From: CAZESS01 sp964594625
Lineage (GTDB): Archaea > Thermoplasmatota > E2 > UBA202 > DSCA01
Assembly (NCBI GenBank): GCA_964594625.1
Contig: CAZQNC010000026.1
Coordinates: 1 to 14,584 of the forward strand
DNA length: 14,584 nucleotides
Reading direction: 5' to 3'
Position 1 is the stretch's first letter, and each line of letters starts with the position of its first letter. The notes under the pieces are model-generated. The model saw only the letters and a program-made list of their open reading frames with translations, made no database searches and was not told where the DNA came from. Below are positions 1 through 8,500 of this stretch, piece after piece. The position numbers and the translations under genes are program-made.

Positions 1-628
1 CCTCCCGTTCTTTTTCCCGGTTGACGATGAGCGCCAGCGTGGGGGACTGCACCCGTCCGACGGACAGGAAGTCTTTGCCCAGCTGGTTTGAGGCCAGGGA
101 GATGAAACGGGTGAGCGTGGCGCCCCAGGCCAGGTCGATGATACGCCGGGCTTCGGCCGAGGCGGAGAGGTTGCGGTCGACGTTGCCGGTGTTGTCGAAC
201 GCCTCCCGTATCTCGTAGGGCATCAGGGAGCTGAACTTGGCCCGCTGCACGGTATGGCTGCCGTTGAGCAGGTCGACGCCTTCCACGCCGATGAGCTCTC
301 CCTCGCGGTCGTAGTCGGTGGCCACGATGACCCGTTCCGCTTCGCCGGCCAGCTTTTTGAGCGCCGACGCGATACGCCGGTTGCTGGTCTTCCGGACGGG
401 TTCGACGTCGACGAGCTCGAGCGGGTCCACCTGGGTCCACCGGTTGTACTGCTTGGGGTAGTCGAGGGCGACGATGTGGCCCCGCAGCCCGATGACCGTC
501 CAGGTGTCGTCGTTGAACCGGTAGCAGGGCACGCCGTTTATCCGGCTTCGCTTCGACGAGCCGTCGGACAGGATGTAGGCGATGCGGCTGGCGGCCATGT
601 TTTTCTCGCAGATGACAAGCGTGTTCAT
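1..628 (-). CDS. topA: DNA topoisomerase I (type IA), N-terminal part, runs off the left edge
   Basis: Type IA topoisomerase, which relaxes DNA by cutting and passing one strand. The first 209 codons are visible and the frame is open to position 1. The start ATG (626-628) overlaps the stop of the upstream DHH gene as ATGA, so the two are probably translationally coupled. Residues 1-115 form the TOPRIM domain: MNTLVICEKN carries the metal-site glutamate (E8), and TDYDREGE at 104-111 is the DxDxE motif. Then come EARRIIDLAWGATLTR at about 159-174 and the family signature LSVGRVQSPTLALIV at 188-202. The catalytic tyrosine normally lies about 100 residues further on and is outside the window. There is no reverse-gyrase helicase domain, since the protein starts directly at TOPRIM. 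The archaeal TopA family is clear from these motifs; the C-terminal zinc-binding region cannot be judged. Confidence 0.95.
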   Translation of the reverse strand, partial: MNTLVICEKNMAASRIAYILSDGSSKRSRINGVPCYRFNDDTWTVIGLRGHIVALDYPKQYNRWTQVDPLELVDVEPVRKTSNRRIASALKKLAGEAERVIVATDYDREGELIGVEGVDLLNGSHTVQRAKFSSLMPYEIREAFDNTGNVDRNLSASAEARRIIDLAWGATLTRFISLASNQLGKDFLSVGRVQSPTLALIVNREKERE

Positions 629-1953
629 TGTTTTGATAACACCTCATTGAGCGTTTCCAAAAAATCGTTTTCTTTCCCTTCGGGGATGGAGGCCCCCGCG
701 GCCACGGGATGGCCGCCGCCCGAGCCCCCCACGGATTCGGCTGCCTGCTGCAGCCCGGCGGCCAGGTCGAGGCCCTGCTCGACGAGACGGCGGGTGCCCC
801 GGCTCGAGATATCTACGTGGCCGTCCTGCCGGGACAGCGCTATCACCGGCCGGTCGGGGGGAAACTGGGGCAGGTATTCCATGGACAGTCCGGCGGCGAC
901 GCCTTTCAGGGAGGCGTCCTTGATGTGGAAGGCGGTGAGATGGCTGTGCCGGATGGGCTCCTCGTCTTCCAGGGCCCGCATCTCCCTGCGGATGCTGTCC
1001 CGGTAGCCCTGCTGCAGTTTTTCGGCTTCCGCCGCCGCGGAGCTGGACCCCAGGCACATGGCGATGCCCACGCCGGGCTGGCCGGATCGGGCGCAGGCGT
1101 TCATCTTGGAGGTCAGATCGGCCAGCGAGCCGTAGCGGCTGCCCGTGGGCGTGGTATACGTCAGGGATATCTCGGCGGCCTGCTGCTCGAGGAGCTTGAG
1201 CGCCAGGGCGGACAGGAGCTTTTTTCGCTCGGCCGGTGACAGGTCGGCGTAGGGCTGCATGGGGTCGCGGCCGTGTTCTTTGAGGAAGCGGATGGCGCCG
1301 CCGCCGTGGAACCCGGTGAAGTAGGGGTCGATGGACTGCTCGAGGGCGTCCATGAGCGGCACGTCGGGGGGGAACACGGGCTGATCCTCCATGCTGATGA
1401 CGTCCGCCTCGGTGGCCCGGTCGAGCAACATCCGGTTGAGCCCCGCGTATCCGCCGACGTGCTGCCGGTCGCCGATGGCGCCGGCGACGGCCAGCTCCGC
1501 CAGGTCCAGGTTGTCCTGGCTGACGGCGAGGGACAGGGCCAGGGTGGCGGTGGCGCCGCAGGCCTCCCGGCTGCCGTCCATGCCGTAGCTCCGGACGTTG
1601 AGGTTGATGCCGTTGTCCAGGCTGCCCTCGACGACGTGGTGGTCGGCCAGGATGACCTGGCAGGGGAGCCCGTTGAGCTCGTCCAGGTTGCCGCTGCCGA
1701 CGTCGCAGAAAACGGCGAGGTCGTAGTCGTCGGTGACCCCGCCGGCGATGCTGCTCCCGGTATGCCGGATGGACACGTGATGCCGGAATCCGGCCCGGGT
1801 GAGCGTGACGGCCATGACCGCCGCGGCGGCGATGCCGTCCGCGTCGCTGTGGGAGATAACCCTGACCCTGGCGCCTGGGGAAAGCGACTGCACCAGGTCA
1901 GCGGCATGCCCGGCCGCCTGCTCAAAATCCATGCCGGATACATCGGCTGCCAT
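625..1953 (-). CDS. DHH/DHHA1 family phosphoesterase, archaeal RecJ-like
   Basis: Protein of 442 residues with a DHH domain and a C-terminal DHHA1 domain. Motifs seen: HSDADG (35-40), CDVGSG (83-88), ADHH (103-106) and GAIGD (158-162), which give the usual Asp/His ligands for two Mn/Mg ions. The DHHA1 substrate loop is GGSGGGHPVAAG (409-420). Archaeal relatives are RecJ-like exonucleases, some bound to the GINS/MCM replication complex (GAN); others are nano-RNases or cyclic-dinucleotide phosphodiesterases. The neighbour topA favours a DNA repair or replication role, but that is inference. The motifs predict an active enzyme. The gene starts 1 base after the stop of the membrane-protein gene and ends inside the topA start codon, so all three are probably one transcript. 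No clear Shine-Dalgarno lies upstream; an in-frame ATG at codon 8 is an alternative start. Confidence 0.9.
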   Translation of the reverse strand: MAADVSGMDFEQAAGHAADLVQSLSPGARVRVISHSDADGIAAAAVMAVTLTRAGFRHHVSIRHTGSSIAGGVTDDYDLAVFCDVGSGNLDELNGLPCQVILADHHVVEGSLDNGINLNVRSYGMDGSREACGATATLALSLAVSQDNLDLAELAVAGAIGDRQHVGGYAGLNRMLLDRATEADVISMEDQPVFPPDVPLMDALEQSIDPYFTGFHGGGAIRFLKEHGRDPMQPYADLSPAERKKLLSALALKLLEQQAAEISLTYTTPTGSRYGSLADLTSKMNACARSGQPGVGIAMCLGSSSAAAEAEKLQQGYRDSIRREMRALEDEEPIRHSHLTAFHIKDASLKGVAAGLSMEYLPQFPPDRPVIALSRQDGHVDISSRGTRRLVEQGLDLAAGLQQAAESVGGSGGGHPVAAGASIPEGKENDFLETLNEVLSKQ

Positions 1954-1954
1954 A

Positions 1955-4900
1955 TTAAAATGTTGGGATACGCCGGCGGAGCCAGCTCAGCATCGCCGTG
2001 ATATGCCCGTGGAATGCCAGGATGAGCGCCGCGTTGCCCAGGACGGCCAGCCAGAACCCCGTGGCGGGCATCCAGCGTGCGTCCAGGCTGCCGTCGCCGT
2101 CGAGCCCGGGGAGCGATATGGCAACCTGGCCGGTGCCCCACAGGTCGCCGACGATAACCTCGGATGCCAGCGACATCCCCAGGGTGAACATGATGACGCC
2201 GGCGACGGCGACGCCCAGGGCCAGCGGGGGAAGCCAGGTCCGCCGGAGCAGCCAGTATGCGGCGAGCAATCCGGCGGCGAGGACGACCAGGATGGCGACC
2301 GCCGTGCCCATGGTGTAGAACAGCCCCGGGAGATCGGCCACGGAGCCCCCCGTGTAGCCCGGGGCGGTGCCCACGGTGACCATCCCGGCGGGGAGCAGGT
2401 ACACGTGCGACGCCACGTCCGTGTTTCCCTGGCTGCCGTCCAGCTGCCACCAGGCGTGCAGGGGAGCCATGAGCAGCAGCGCCATGGCCGCGACGAGCAG
2501 CACGTGCTGCAGGGTGAGCCGACGCCGCATGAAATACAGCGCTATCCCGGCTGCCAGGATGACGGCCGCGGTGCCAGCGAGGGGGTACAGCGGCTGCCGG
2601 CCGGTGACCATGATGATGGCGGTATCGCCGGTGACGTATATGTCGCGTTCCCCGATGACGTCGCCGTTGTCGCTGGCGGTGACATGGTAGCGGCCGGGCG
2701 GCAGCCTGCCGGTTTCGACGGGCCGGCCCTGGCGGGTTATACTGATGCTGCACGGCTGCGGCAGGCCCCGGCGGTTGCGGCATGCGATATCAAGCGTGTA
2801 GGCGGCGGGAAACGTGACCTGGATGATGCCGGCGGGCACGTCTATCTGCCGCTCGTGGAGATATGATTTGTAGCGGATGCGCAACGTGTAGGGCCCGGCG
2901 GGCAGCCCCGCGTAATGATAGCGGCCGTCGCCATCGCTGTCCGCCTGGAGCAGCACCGGGACGTCCATCTGGCTGCTGGTGAGCACGGGCTGCAGCGTTA
3001 TCCCGGGGGCCATATCCAGCCGGTCCCGGACGACGACGTCGAGGTCGTGCAGCGCCGTGGTCGCTTCTATGCTGCCCCGGCGGGGAAGCCGCACTGTTTG
3101 CTCGTGGAGGATGAAGCCCTTGTAGCGGGCCTGCAGGATGTAGCTGGCCGGAGCTGGCGCGTCAAGCGTGGCGTGGCCGTCGCTGCCGGTGGTGTTGGAC
3201 GCGATGACCGCGTCGCCGTCGAGCAGCCTGATGTCCACGCCGGGGATACCCCGGCTGTTTTGGTCGTGCATGGCCACGGCGAGATGGCCCTCCAGACGGC
3301 AGACGATCCGGATGGTGGTGTCCCCTGTTATGGTGACGGCCCGGGCGCCGATGTACCGCCGGCCGTCGAGGCCGCCTTTGACCCTGACGGTGTACCGGCC
3401 CGCTGGCACCCGGGGGAACACGGCTGTCTTGAACAATGTACTGTTGCGAAGGTCGACGCCCAGGGGCGCGTCGATGTCGAGGGGCAGCCGGCTGGCCACG
3501 CTGGATGACAGCATGGTGTCGTTCTGCCAGAGCTCCACCGACGTCGCCGGCAGATTCCGGCCGGTGAGCAACGATAACGCGGGGGCGAGGGGAAACGAGG
3601 GGGCGAGATGCGCGGTGACGATGAGCCGGTGTCGCTGGCCGTCGTCGCCGGTGATCTCCCCGGCGGTGCATATCCGGCAGTCTTCGAGCGCTTCAAAAGC
3701 GGCGACCTCCCGTTTGACGGCTGCGACGCCGTCCCGCCGGGTGGCGTAGAACTCGGAGGTGAACGTGGCGGTGAACCCGGCGGGGATGACCAGGTCGTGG
3801 GTGCCATCGCGCTCGTAGGCGTTGCGGCCGCTGGATATCCCGCCGCCGTCGACCTCGAGGCCGGGGACGCTGACCTCCTGCCGGCCGACGGCGCGGACCT
3901 GCATGCCGGGCTGCGCTGCCGCCGGGTTGGACGTGTTGAAAAGGAGTGCGTAGGCGGTGCCGGTGTCGCCGTTGTCGATGGAGTACCAGGCGGGATTGCC
4001 GATGTCGATGTCGTCCTGGGTGTCCAGCAGCCATTTGTAGTCCGTTGTCTCGGGGTTCTGGTCGAGCCGGTACTGGTGGACGGTGCCGTCCTCGGTGCTG
4101 ACGTGCAGATACGGGGGAATGGTGCCCAGGTTGAGCCGGTCGATGGTCGAGCTCCGGGCGCGGACGGTCAGGAGATACGCGTAGATGCCGTCTTCGTTGG
4201 TGAGGCCGTTGACCTGGCATCGCTCGTTGACCCGGTGCTCCACGCTGGCCATCAGCCGGTTTTCGCCGTCGGATGTATGGTAGTAGGTGTAATATGCCGT
4301 GGTGGTGGCCTTGCCGTCGTCGCTGGTGCTCTCGATGCCCACGCGGGCCATCAATGGGCCGTCGACCACGACCTGTTTGGAGACCAGTTGTTCGTCGGTG
4401 CCCTTGTCCCGGTCCTCGTACCAGAAAAACGCGTAGGAGGCCAGCTGCCCCCAGTTCTGTATCTCGAAGTCCGGGCTGCCCGGCAATTGTTTGATGACTT
4501 TTTGGGCCATGTCGATGCCGAAGAAGTCGCCCCGCTGGCCGACGCCGTAGACGACCTCGCCGTCGTCGATGATGCTGTAGTAGTCGAGGTCGATGCTGTA
4601 CCCGGGCACGGGCTCGTAATAGTAGCTGCCCTCGCCCACGCTGACGTGGTCGACGTAGCCGGGTGCCTCTGTCTCCTGGCTGTCGTAGGCCAGCGTATAC
4701 GTGCCGGGGCCCTGCAACTGGAACACCAGCTTGCAGGCGGTGATGTGCACGCTGTCGCTGTGTTCCAGGTCGTATATCTGGCATGGCAGCTCCCGTTCGC
4801 CGGAGCCGTCATCATAGATCACGCGGACCGCATGCTGTGTCGCATTGGCGGCGTAGCAGGGCTGCTTGAACCGGACGGGGATGTCCACGGGCTGCCCCGT

Positions 4901-5059
4901 CATCGCCGCCGTGATGTCGGGAAGCAGGATGTCCTGCCGAAATGGCATGTCGATGGGCTGCCCGCGGGCGGGGATGACGCCGCCGGGCCATGCCAGGGGG
5001 AGCAGGAGCATGACGGCGACCAGGATGAACACGGTTTTTTTCGCGCTGACACGGTGCAC
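1955..5059 (-). CDS. Secreted, C-terminally membrane-embedded multi-module beta-sandwich protein, function unknown
   Basis: Protein of 1034 residues with a GTG start. Residues 5-24 are a hydrophobic signal peptide after two lysines. Residues about 35-550 are rich in D, G, Y and T and look like an extracellular beta-structured region not assigned to a family. At about 550-820 there are four similar repeats, each with a 'P-G-x-Y-x-l' turn then 'R-Y-K-x-Y/F-L/I-H-E/x' and a strand (near 552, 636, 719 and 787). They resemble carboxypeptidase-regulatory or SpaA-like sandwiches; DSDGDG at 708-713 resembles a calcium-binding turn. Five hydrophobic segments follow at about 824-844, 851-867, 914-937, 942-963 and 1001-1017. 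The bulk should therefore lie outside the cell, anchored by the C-terminal bundle. No catalytic motif is seen. It is the first gene of the operon with the DHH protein and topA, an unexpected partner for DNA enzymes. The start is supported by the signal peptide and a TATA box about 45 bases upstream. Confidence 0.85.
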   Translation of the reverse strand: MHRVSAKKTVFILVAVMLLLPLAWPGGVIPARGQPIDMPFRQDILLPDITAAMTGQPVDIPVRFKQPCYAANATQHAVRVIYDDGSGERELPCQIYDLEHSDSVHITACKLVFQLQGPGTYTLAYDSQETEAPGYVDHVSVGEGSYYYEPVPGYSIDLDYYSIIDDGEVVYGVGQRGDFFGIDMAQKVIKQLPGSPDFEIQNWGQLASYAFFWYEDRDKGTDEQLVSKQVVVDGPLMARVGIESTSDDGKATTTAYYTYYHTSDGENRLMASVEHRVNERCQVNGLTNEDGIYAYLLTVRARSSTIDRLNLGTIPPYLHVSTEDGTVHQYRLDQNPETTDYKWLLDTQDDIDIGNPAWYSIDNGDTGTAYALLFNTSNPAAAQPGMQVRAVGRQEVSVPGLEVDGGGISSGRNAYERDGTHDLVIPAGFTATFTSEFYATRRDGVAAVKREVAAFEALEDCRICTAGEITGDDGQRHRLIVTAHLAPSFPLAPALSLLTGRNLPATSVELWQNDTMLSSSVASRLPLDIDAPLGVDLRNSTLFKTAVFPRVPAGRYTVRVKGGLDGRRYIGARAVTITGDTTIRIVCRLEGHLAVAMHDQNSRGIPGVDIRLLDGDAVIASNTTGSDGHATLDAPAPASYILQARYKGFILHEQTVRLPRRGSIEATTALHDLDVVVRDRLDMAPGITLQPVLTSSQMDVPVLLQADSDGDGRYHYAGLPAGPYTLRIRYKSYLHERQIDVPAGIIQVTFPAAYTLDIACRNRRGLPQPCSISITRQGRPVETGRLPPGRYHVTASDNGDVIGERDIYVTGDTAIIMVTGRQPLYPLAGTAAVILAAGIALYFMRRRLTLQHVLLVAAMALLLMAPLHAWWQLDGSQGNTDVASHVYLLPAGMVTVGTAPGYTGGSVADLPGLFYTMGTAVAILVVLAAGLLAAYWLLRRTWLPPLALGVAVAGVIMFTLGMSLASEVIVGDLWGTGQVAISLPGLDGDGSLDARWMPATGFWLAVLGNAALILAFHGHITAMLSWLRRRIPTF

Positions 5060-5065
5060 GACCGC

Positions 5066-5101
5066 TCATCCCCACGGCGCTATAAGTGCTTTGCGGGATT
5101 T
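5066..5101 (+). repeat. 36-base direct repeat, copy 1 (in the leader of the membrane-protein gene)
   Basis: The sequence starting TCATCCCCACGGCGCTATAA is identical over 36 bases to 5436-5471. Including one mismatch on the left, the match extends to 40 bases (5062-5101). This copy occupies the presumed transcription start and 5' leader of the minus-strand gene starting at 5059. It lies outside any real coding frame. Read on the plus strand it gives the same peptide as copy 2 (HPHGAISALRDF) but then runs to a stop, so it looks like a copied fragment of the small gene. Confidence 0.9.
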
Positions 5102-5109
5102 TTTATAGG
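5098..5109. promoter_or_regulatory. TATA-like box possibly serving both strands
   Basis: On the minus strand this reads CTATAAAAAATC, a good archaeal TATA box. A start site 25-27 bases downstream would fall near 5077, giving a leader of about 18 bases before the GTG at 5059. On the plus strand the same bases read TTTTTTATAGG, and a start site at the same spacing falls near 5131, right at the ATG at 5132 of the interrupted small gene. Spacing and sequence are seen; dual use is inference. Confidence 0.5.
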
Positions 5110-5219
5110 GCTATGAGATACAATATGCTATATGCCTGTAGACGCAACGAAAACCAGCCAGGCTGACCAGCAGTGGAACCGCGTCCTCAGAAAGGATGAT
5201 TTCATCCCGCTGGAAGACC

Positions 5220-5398
5220 TTTAACGCTACAATTCCACGTTTTTCCCGTTTTCAGGCAAAATGTAGCGGTAACAATCCGAAAAGCAAAAAACGATGATGC
5301 TCCCTTTACAGCGCCCCTATTTCGAGGCAAAACACTACGCTATTTTTAGCTCTACATTTATAGAAAAAAAGTAAATTATCATATTTTGTAGCGTTAAA
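5220..5398. mobile_element. 179-base AT-rich element with 13-base terminal inverted repeats (MITE-like)
   Basis: The ends are TTTAACGCTACAA (5220-5232) and its perfect reverse complement (5386-5398). A third, inverted copy of the core with one mismatch, TGTAGCGGTAA, lies at 5262-5272 and can pair with the left end to form a hairpin. The inside is AT-rich, has no coding capacity, and contrasts with the GC-rich flanks. Size, terminal repeats and lack of a gene fit a miniature inverted-repeat transposable element. I see no convincing target-site duplication and no matching transposase in the window, so the parent family is unknown. A run of seven T on the minus strand (5364-5370) could also end transcription from the methyltransferase operon. 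Confidence 0.6.
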
Positions 5399-5435
5399 AA
5401 TGGCCCTCAATCGGATGCAGGCAGGAGGAAGCCGT

Positions 5436-5471
5436 TCATCCCCACGGCGCTATAAGTGCTTTGCGGGATTT
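5436..5471 (+). repeat. 36-base direct repeat, copy 2 (inside the interrupted small gene)
   Basis: Identical to 5066-5101 over 36 bases, 370 bases downstream and in the same orientation. Here the sequence is part of an open plus-strand frame that continues to the stop at 5581-5583, so this copy is the better candidate for the original. The repeat has no internal dyad and is not a CRISPR repeat, since there are only two copies with no regular spacing. Confidence 0.9.
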
Positions 5472-5591
5472 CATGGAAGCGCTGCCGAAGGATTACACGG
5501 AAAAGAGATTTAGGGAGGCGGCGCAGGAATTATTTCCGGAGGATTGGGAGGAAATTTTGGCGTACAACTCGACTTATCAATAGAACATTAA

Positions 5592-8500
5592 TTATTCTAT
5601 AGGCCAACCACCATGTTCTTGGATTACCTTGTCAATCTCTTTTTGTATTTCAATGGTTTTGTGAATGGCAGTCACTATATTGCAAAAATGATTTATTTCG
5701 ACCTCTGTTAAATTATTTCCGCTTCTGTCCTTTAGCCACTTGTCTAAAACCTGATAACCACCAATGTTAAAATTCCATATTTCTGGGGTTATGTTTCCAA
5801 AATATTGTCCGTCTCTGTTGATGTACAATCTATTTTCTTCTTCATTGTAATTTCTGCCTACCGCTTTTGAGTTGCCAATAACATTATTTCCTTGCCCAGT
5901 AAAATTTGTGATGCTGTCCTCTTCGAAATATTCGGGTTTCATAAGATGTATTGAAACGATAGATTTTCCAAGACTGGCAAGTTTGTTGAAAATTTTATAA
6001 TTTGAAGTGAATGGTATATGCGGATAATCTATCTCAAGAAGTGCCTCGTATCTATCTCTATAGGTTTTGGAATGTAAAATCCCATAAATGTAATAGAAAA
6101 TTTTTTCCGGAGATGGTTGGGTACCGAACATATTTTTCAATTTTTTTAGTATATTACTGTCTATATTCGCTGTCTTCAAAACGTCATTATTTTCATTTTT
6201 ATAATAAATATATAACGGAGCATGATATGCAGCCCCTTTATTACTAATAAAAACTCTCGAATCTGATATTAAATTAGTGGCAAAGGCGTAACTATATTCA
6301 TCGATATCATACGCATATTGTTTCACAAATAATAAAGCGACATTTTCGTAATCCATGTTTTGCATAATTTTTTTTCTGCTACGGTCAACAACAAAATCAT
6401 TATAAAAAATCCAACGAATATCGAAGGGTCTGAATAGTATCCTCATTATATGTTTGGTTAAATTCTGACAGTCCTTTTTCAAATTCTCCCTTGCTGAACG
6501 TATTGTCCAACTGGAAGTTTCTCGAAGGTTTAGTTTCTCTTTTACTTCTTCATCAGATACAGCCGGATTAGTAAATAATCTAAACTTATTTTCTAACCTT
6601 TTTTTATCAAAATCGATTACAAAGTCATCTCTATGAGTTTGTATGGCAATGGTATATTCATTAAATATATCCGACAAACTTGGATATTTTTCAAATTCAG
6701 AAGCCAATTCATCATCTCTTGGAACAAAGAGGTAGAAAGGCAGTTTTGGAGTAAATTTTTCCCATTTAATCGAAGTTAAATCATTGGAAAAAAGTTTTCT
6801 GTATTTCCGCTCTTTTGCCCCCCATAAATCGGCGTGATGGACTGTTGCTTCTTTGTTTTCACCTGATTTTTTTATAAATATCCCTATTGCAACTCCTTGT
6901 TGAATTTGAAATACATTTTCATCTTCAGACCCATCGGGACACTTTTCTTTCTTTTTAATATTGCCATGAAGGTTTAAGATGTATATGTCACTGAATGAAG
7001 CCATCAACTGTTGTCTCATCCCTCTGAAAGTCGGATTATCAATATACGCATGATTGGTGATAAAGGCCAAAATCCCTTCCCCAGTATTATCAATTCTCCA
7101 TTGTCCAAATCTTATAAATTTGACATAGTCGTCATTCAACCATTTTGGGTTCTTTTCACCCAATGGTTCTCCGTCTACCTCAAAATAATTCGCCTTTCTG
7201 GAACCGTCACTAATTTTACCTCGCAACAAATCACGCAACCATTTTGTCTTATTGGCTGAATGACCCCTATAAGGAGGATTACCAATCACGACATTAATAG
7301 GGGATTTTGCCTTTACCAAATTCGCCTTTCGTGCCTCCCGTGCTAACCAGTCATAATAGGCAGCAAGAGTACCTGCCCCCTCGTGGGTACCCTCAAGTGT
7401 ATTTGTAAGATATAAGCGCAATCCTTCTCCTGATGCAAAATTATAACCTGTTTCTACGAGTTCTAAACCTAATTTCAGATGGCCAACCGCATATGGGGCC
7501 ATCTGAAGTTCAAATCCGTATAAGCGGGGGAGTAAATTGTTGGAAACGTACTCATTCCATTTATTGTTTAATTCTTTTTCATCCAAATGTTTATGTTTTT
7601 CATCAAATGTTTTTTTGACCTCCTCGATAACATATTTGAGAAATGTGCCCGTCCCTACTGCCGGGTCAAGTATTTGCACTTTAAACGTTTCTTTTTCGTC
7701 CTCAACAAGTTTGTTTCCTCTTTTTGCCCGTCTCTTGTATTGCACAGAAGTTTTGGAAGTGTCAGCAAGCCCATCTGGGCAATCAAAATCTCTCTGCAAT
7801 ATTTGGTCAACAGACCTGACAATAAAAGATACTACCGGGTCTGGCGTATAAAATATGCCTCGTTCAATCTTCTGGTCCGGATTATATTCTTTCAGGAATT
7901 CTTCGTAAAAATGGATAACCGGATCTTCTCTCTTTTGCTGTCTTCCAAAGTCCCATAAAACTACATCTATGTTTGTTTCTTTCAGTGTCTTAATAAGTTC
8001 TGTAACACCAAGTTCATCCAAATCAAGGCCATATTCGTTGACGCTGCCGATCTTGGTGCATTCCTCAAACAGATTTTGTAAAAAGGGATTAGTGTTTGGT
8101 ATTATTGCGGCTATATCCTTTTCATCTTCATCAGCAAATTTTTCTTCATGGGTTGCTTTTGCTGAAAACAACCCATAGGTTATCGTCTGGGCGTACATAT
8201 CAGCAAATCTATCCACGTCTAAATCGTGGAAAAGCACCTTCTTAAAGTTTTGAAACAACGTGTGCATCGGGCCATCGTCTGCCTCGTATGCATAGACCTC
8301 CTTAACCTTTTCCCGTATCTGCGCAGCGAGATGTGCCATTTTTTCTGCAAGTTGTTGGGCCGTTCGTATGACATATCGATGTTTTGTTGTAAAAGCGGCT
8401 GACCATTGTTGCCGCCACTGTTCTTCATCCGTCGGGTCTGTTGGCCATCGTAACTTCTCCAATTCAAGAACATTTCCCCAATACTTCAGTTTCCGGTCAT

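Larger units (their letters stand above)
5132..5583 (+). pseudogene. Small gene of about 90 codons interrupted by an inverted-repeat element
   Basis: The left piece (ATG at 5132) encodes 29 intact residues, MPVDATKTSQ... to ...FIPLED. It then meets a TAA at 5222-5224 that lies inside the inverted repeat of the inserted segment. The right piece is open from 5398 to the TAG at 5581-5583 and ends ...EDWEEILAYNSTYQ. The two pieces are in different frames. Deleting exactly 5220-5398 (179 bases) joins them in one frame of 90 residues plus stop with no internal stop codon. Both pieces are GC-rich and use codons like the host operon, unlike the AT-rich insert. The rebuilt protein is charged and mostly helical in appearance, with no family recognised. 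A TATA-like box 28 bases upstream of the ATG would give a leaderless transcript. It ends 8 bases before the convergent methyltransferase stop. Confidence 0.6.

Noticed and set aside
254..1006. 250-codon plus-strand open frame over topA and the DHH gene
   Set aside because: Antisense to the TOPRIM and DHHA1 motifs; biased composition from high GC, no recognisable domain.
1161..2783. 540-codon minus-strand open frame crossing the end of the membrane-protein gene and most of the DHH gene
   Set aside because: Arginine/proline/alanine-rich out-of-frame reading with no motifs; it would conflict with two well-supported genes.
3608..5116. 502-codon open frame on the plus strand opposite the membrane-protein gene
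   Set aside because: It is the antisense shadow of a very GC-rich gene: low-complexity V/A/G/D-rich composition and no domains, while the minus-strand frame has a signal peptide, repeats and membrane helices.
5364..5370. Seven-T run on the minus strand as a terminator of the methyltransferase operon
   Set aside because: It is about 220 bases past the stop codon and inside the putative mobile element; possible, but not supported well enough to list as a terminator.
5066..5471. CRISPR array or integrase attachment sites formed by the 36-base repeats
   Set aside because: Only two copies, spacing 334 bases, no integrase and no tRNA; the region between them is explained by a small interrupted gene and an inverted-repeat segment.
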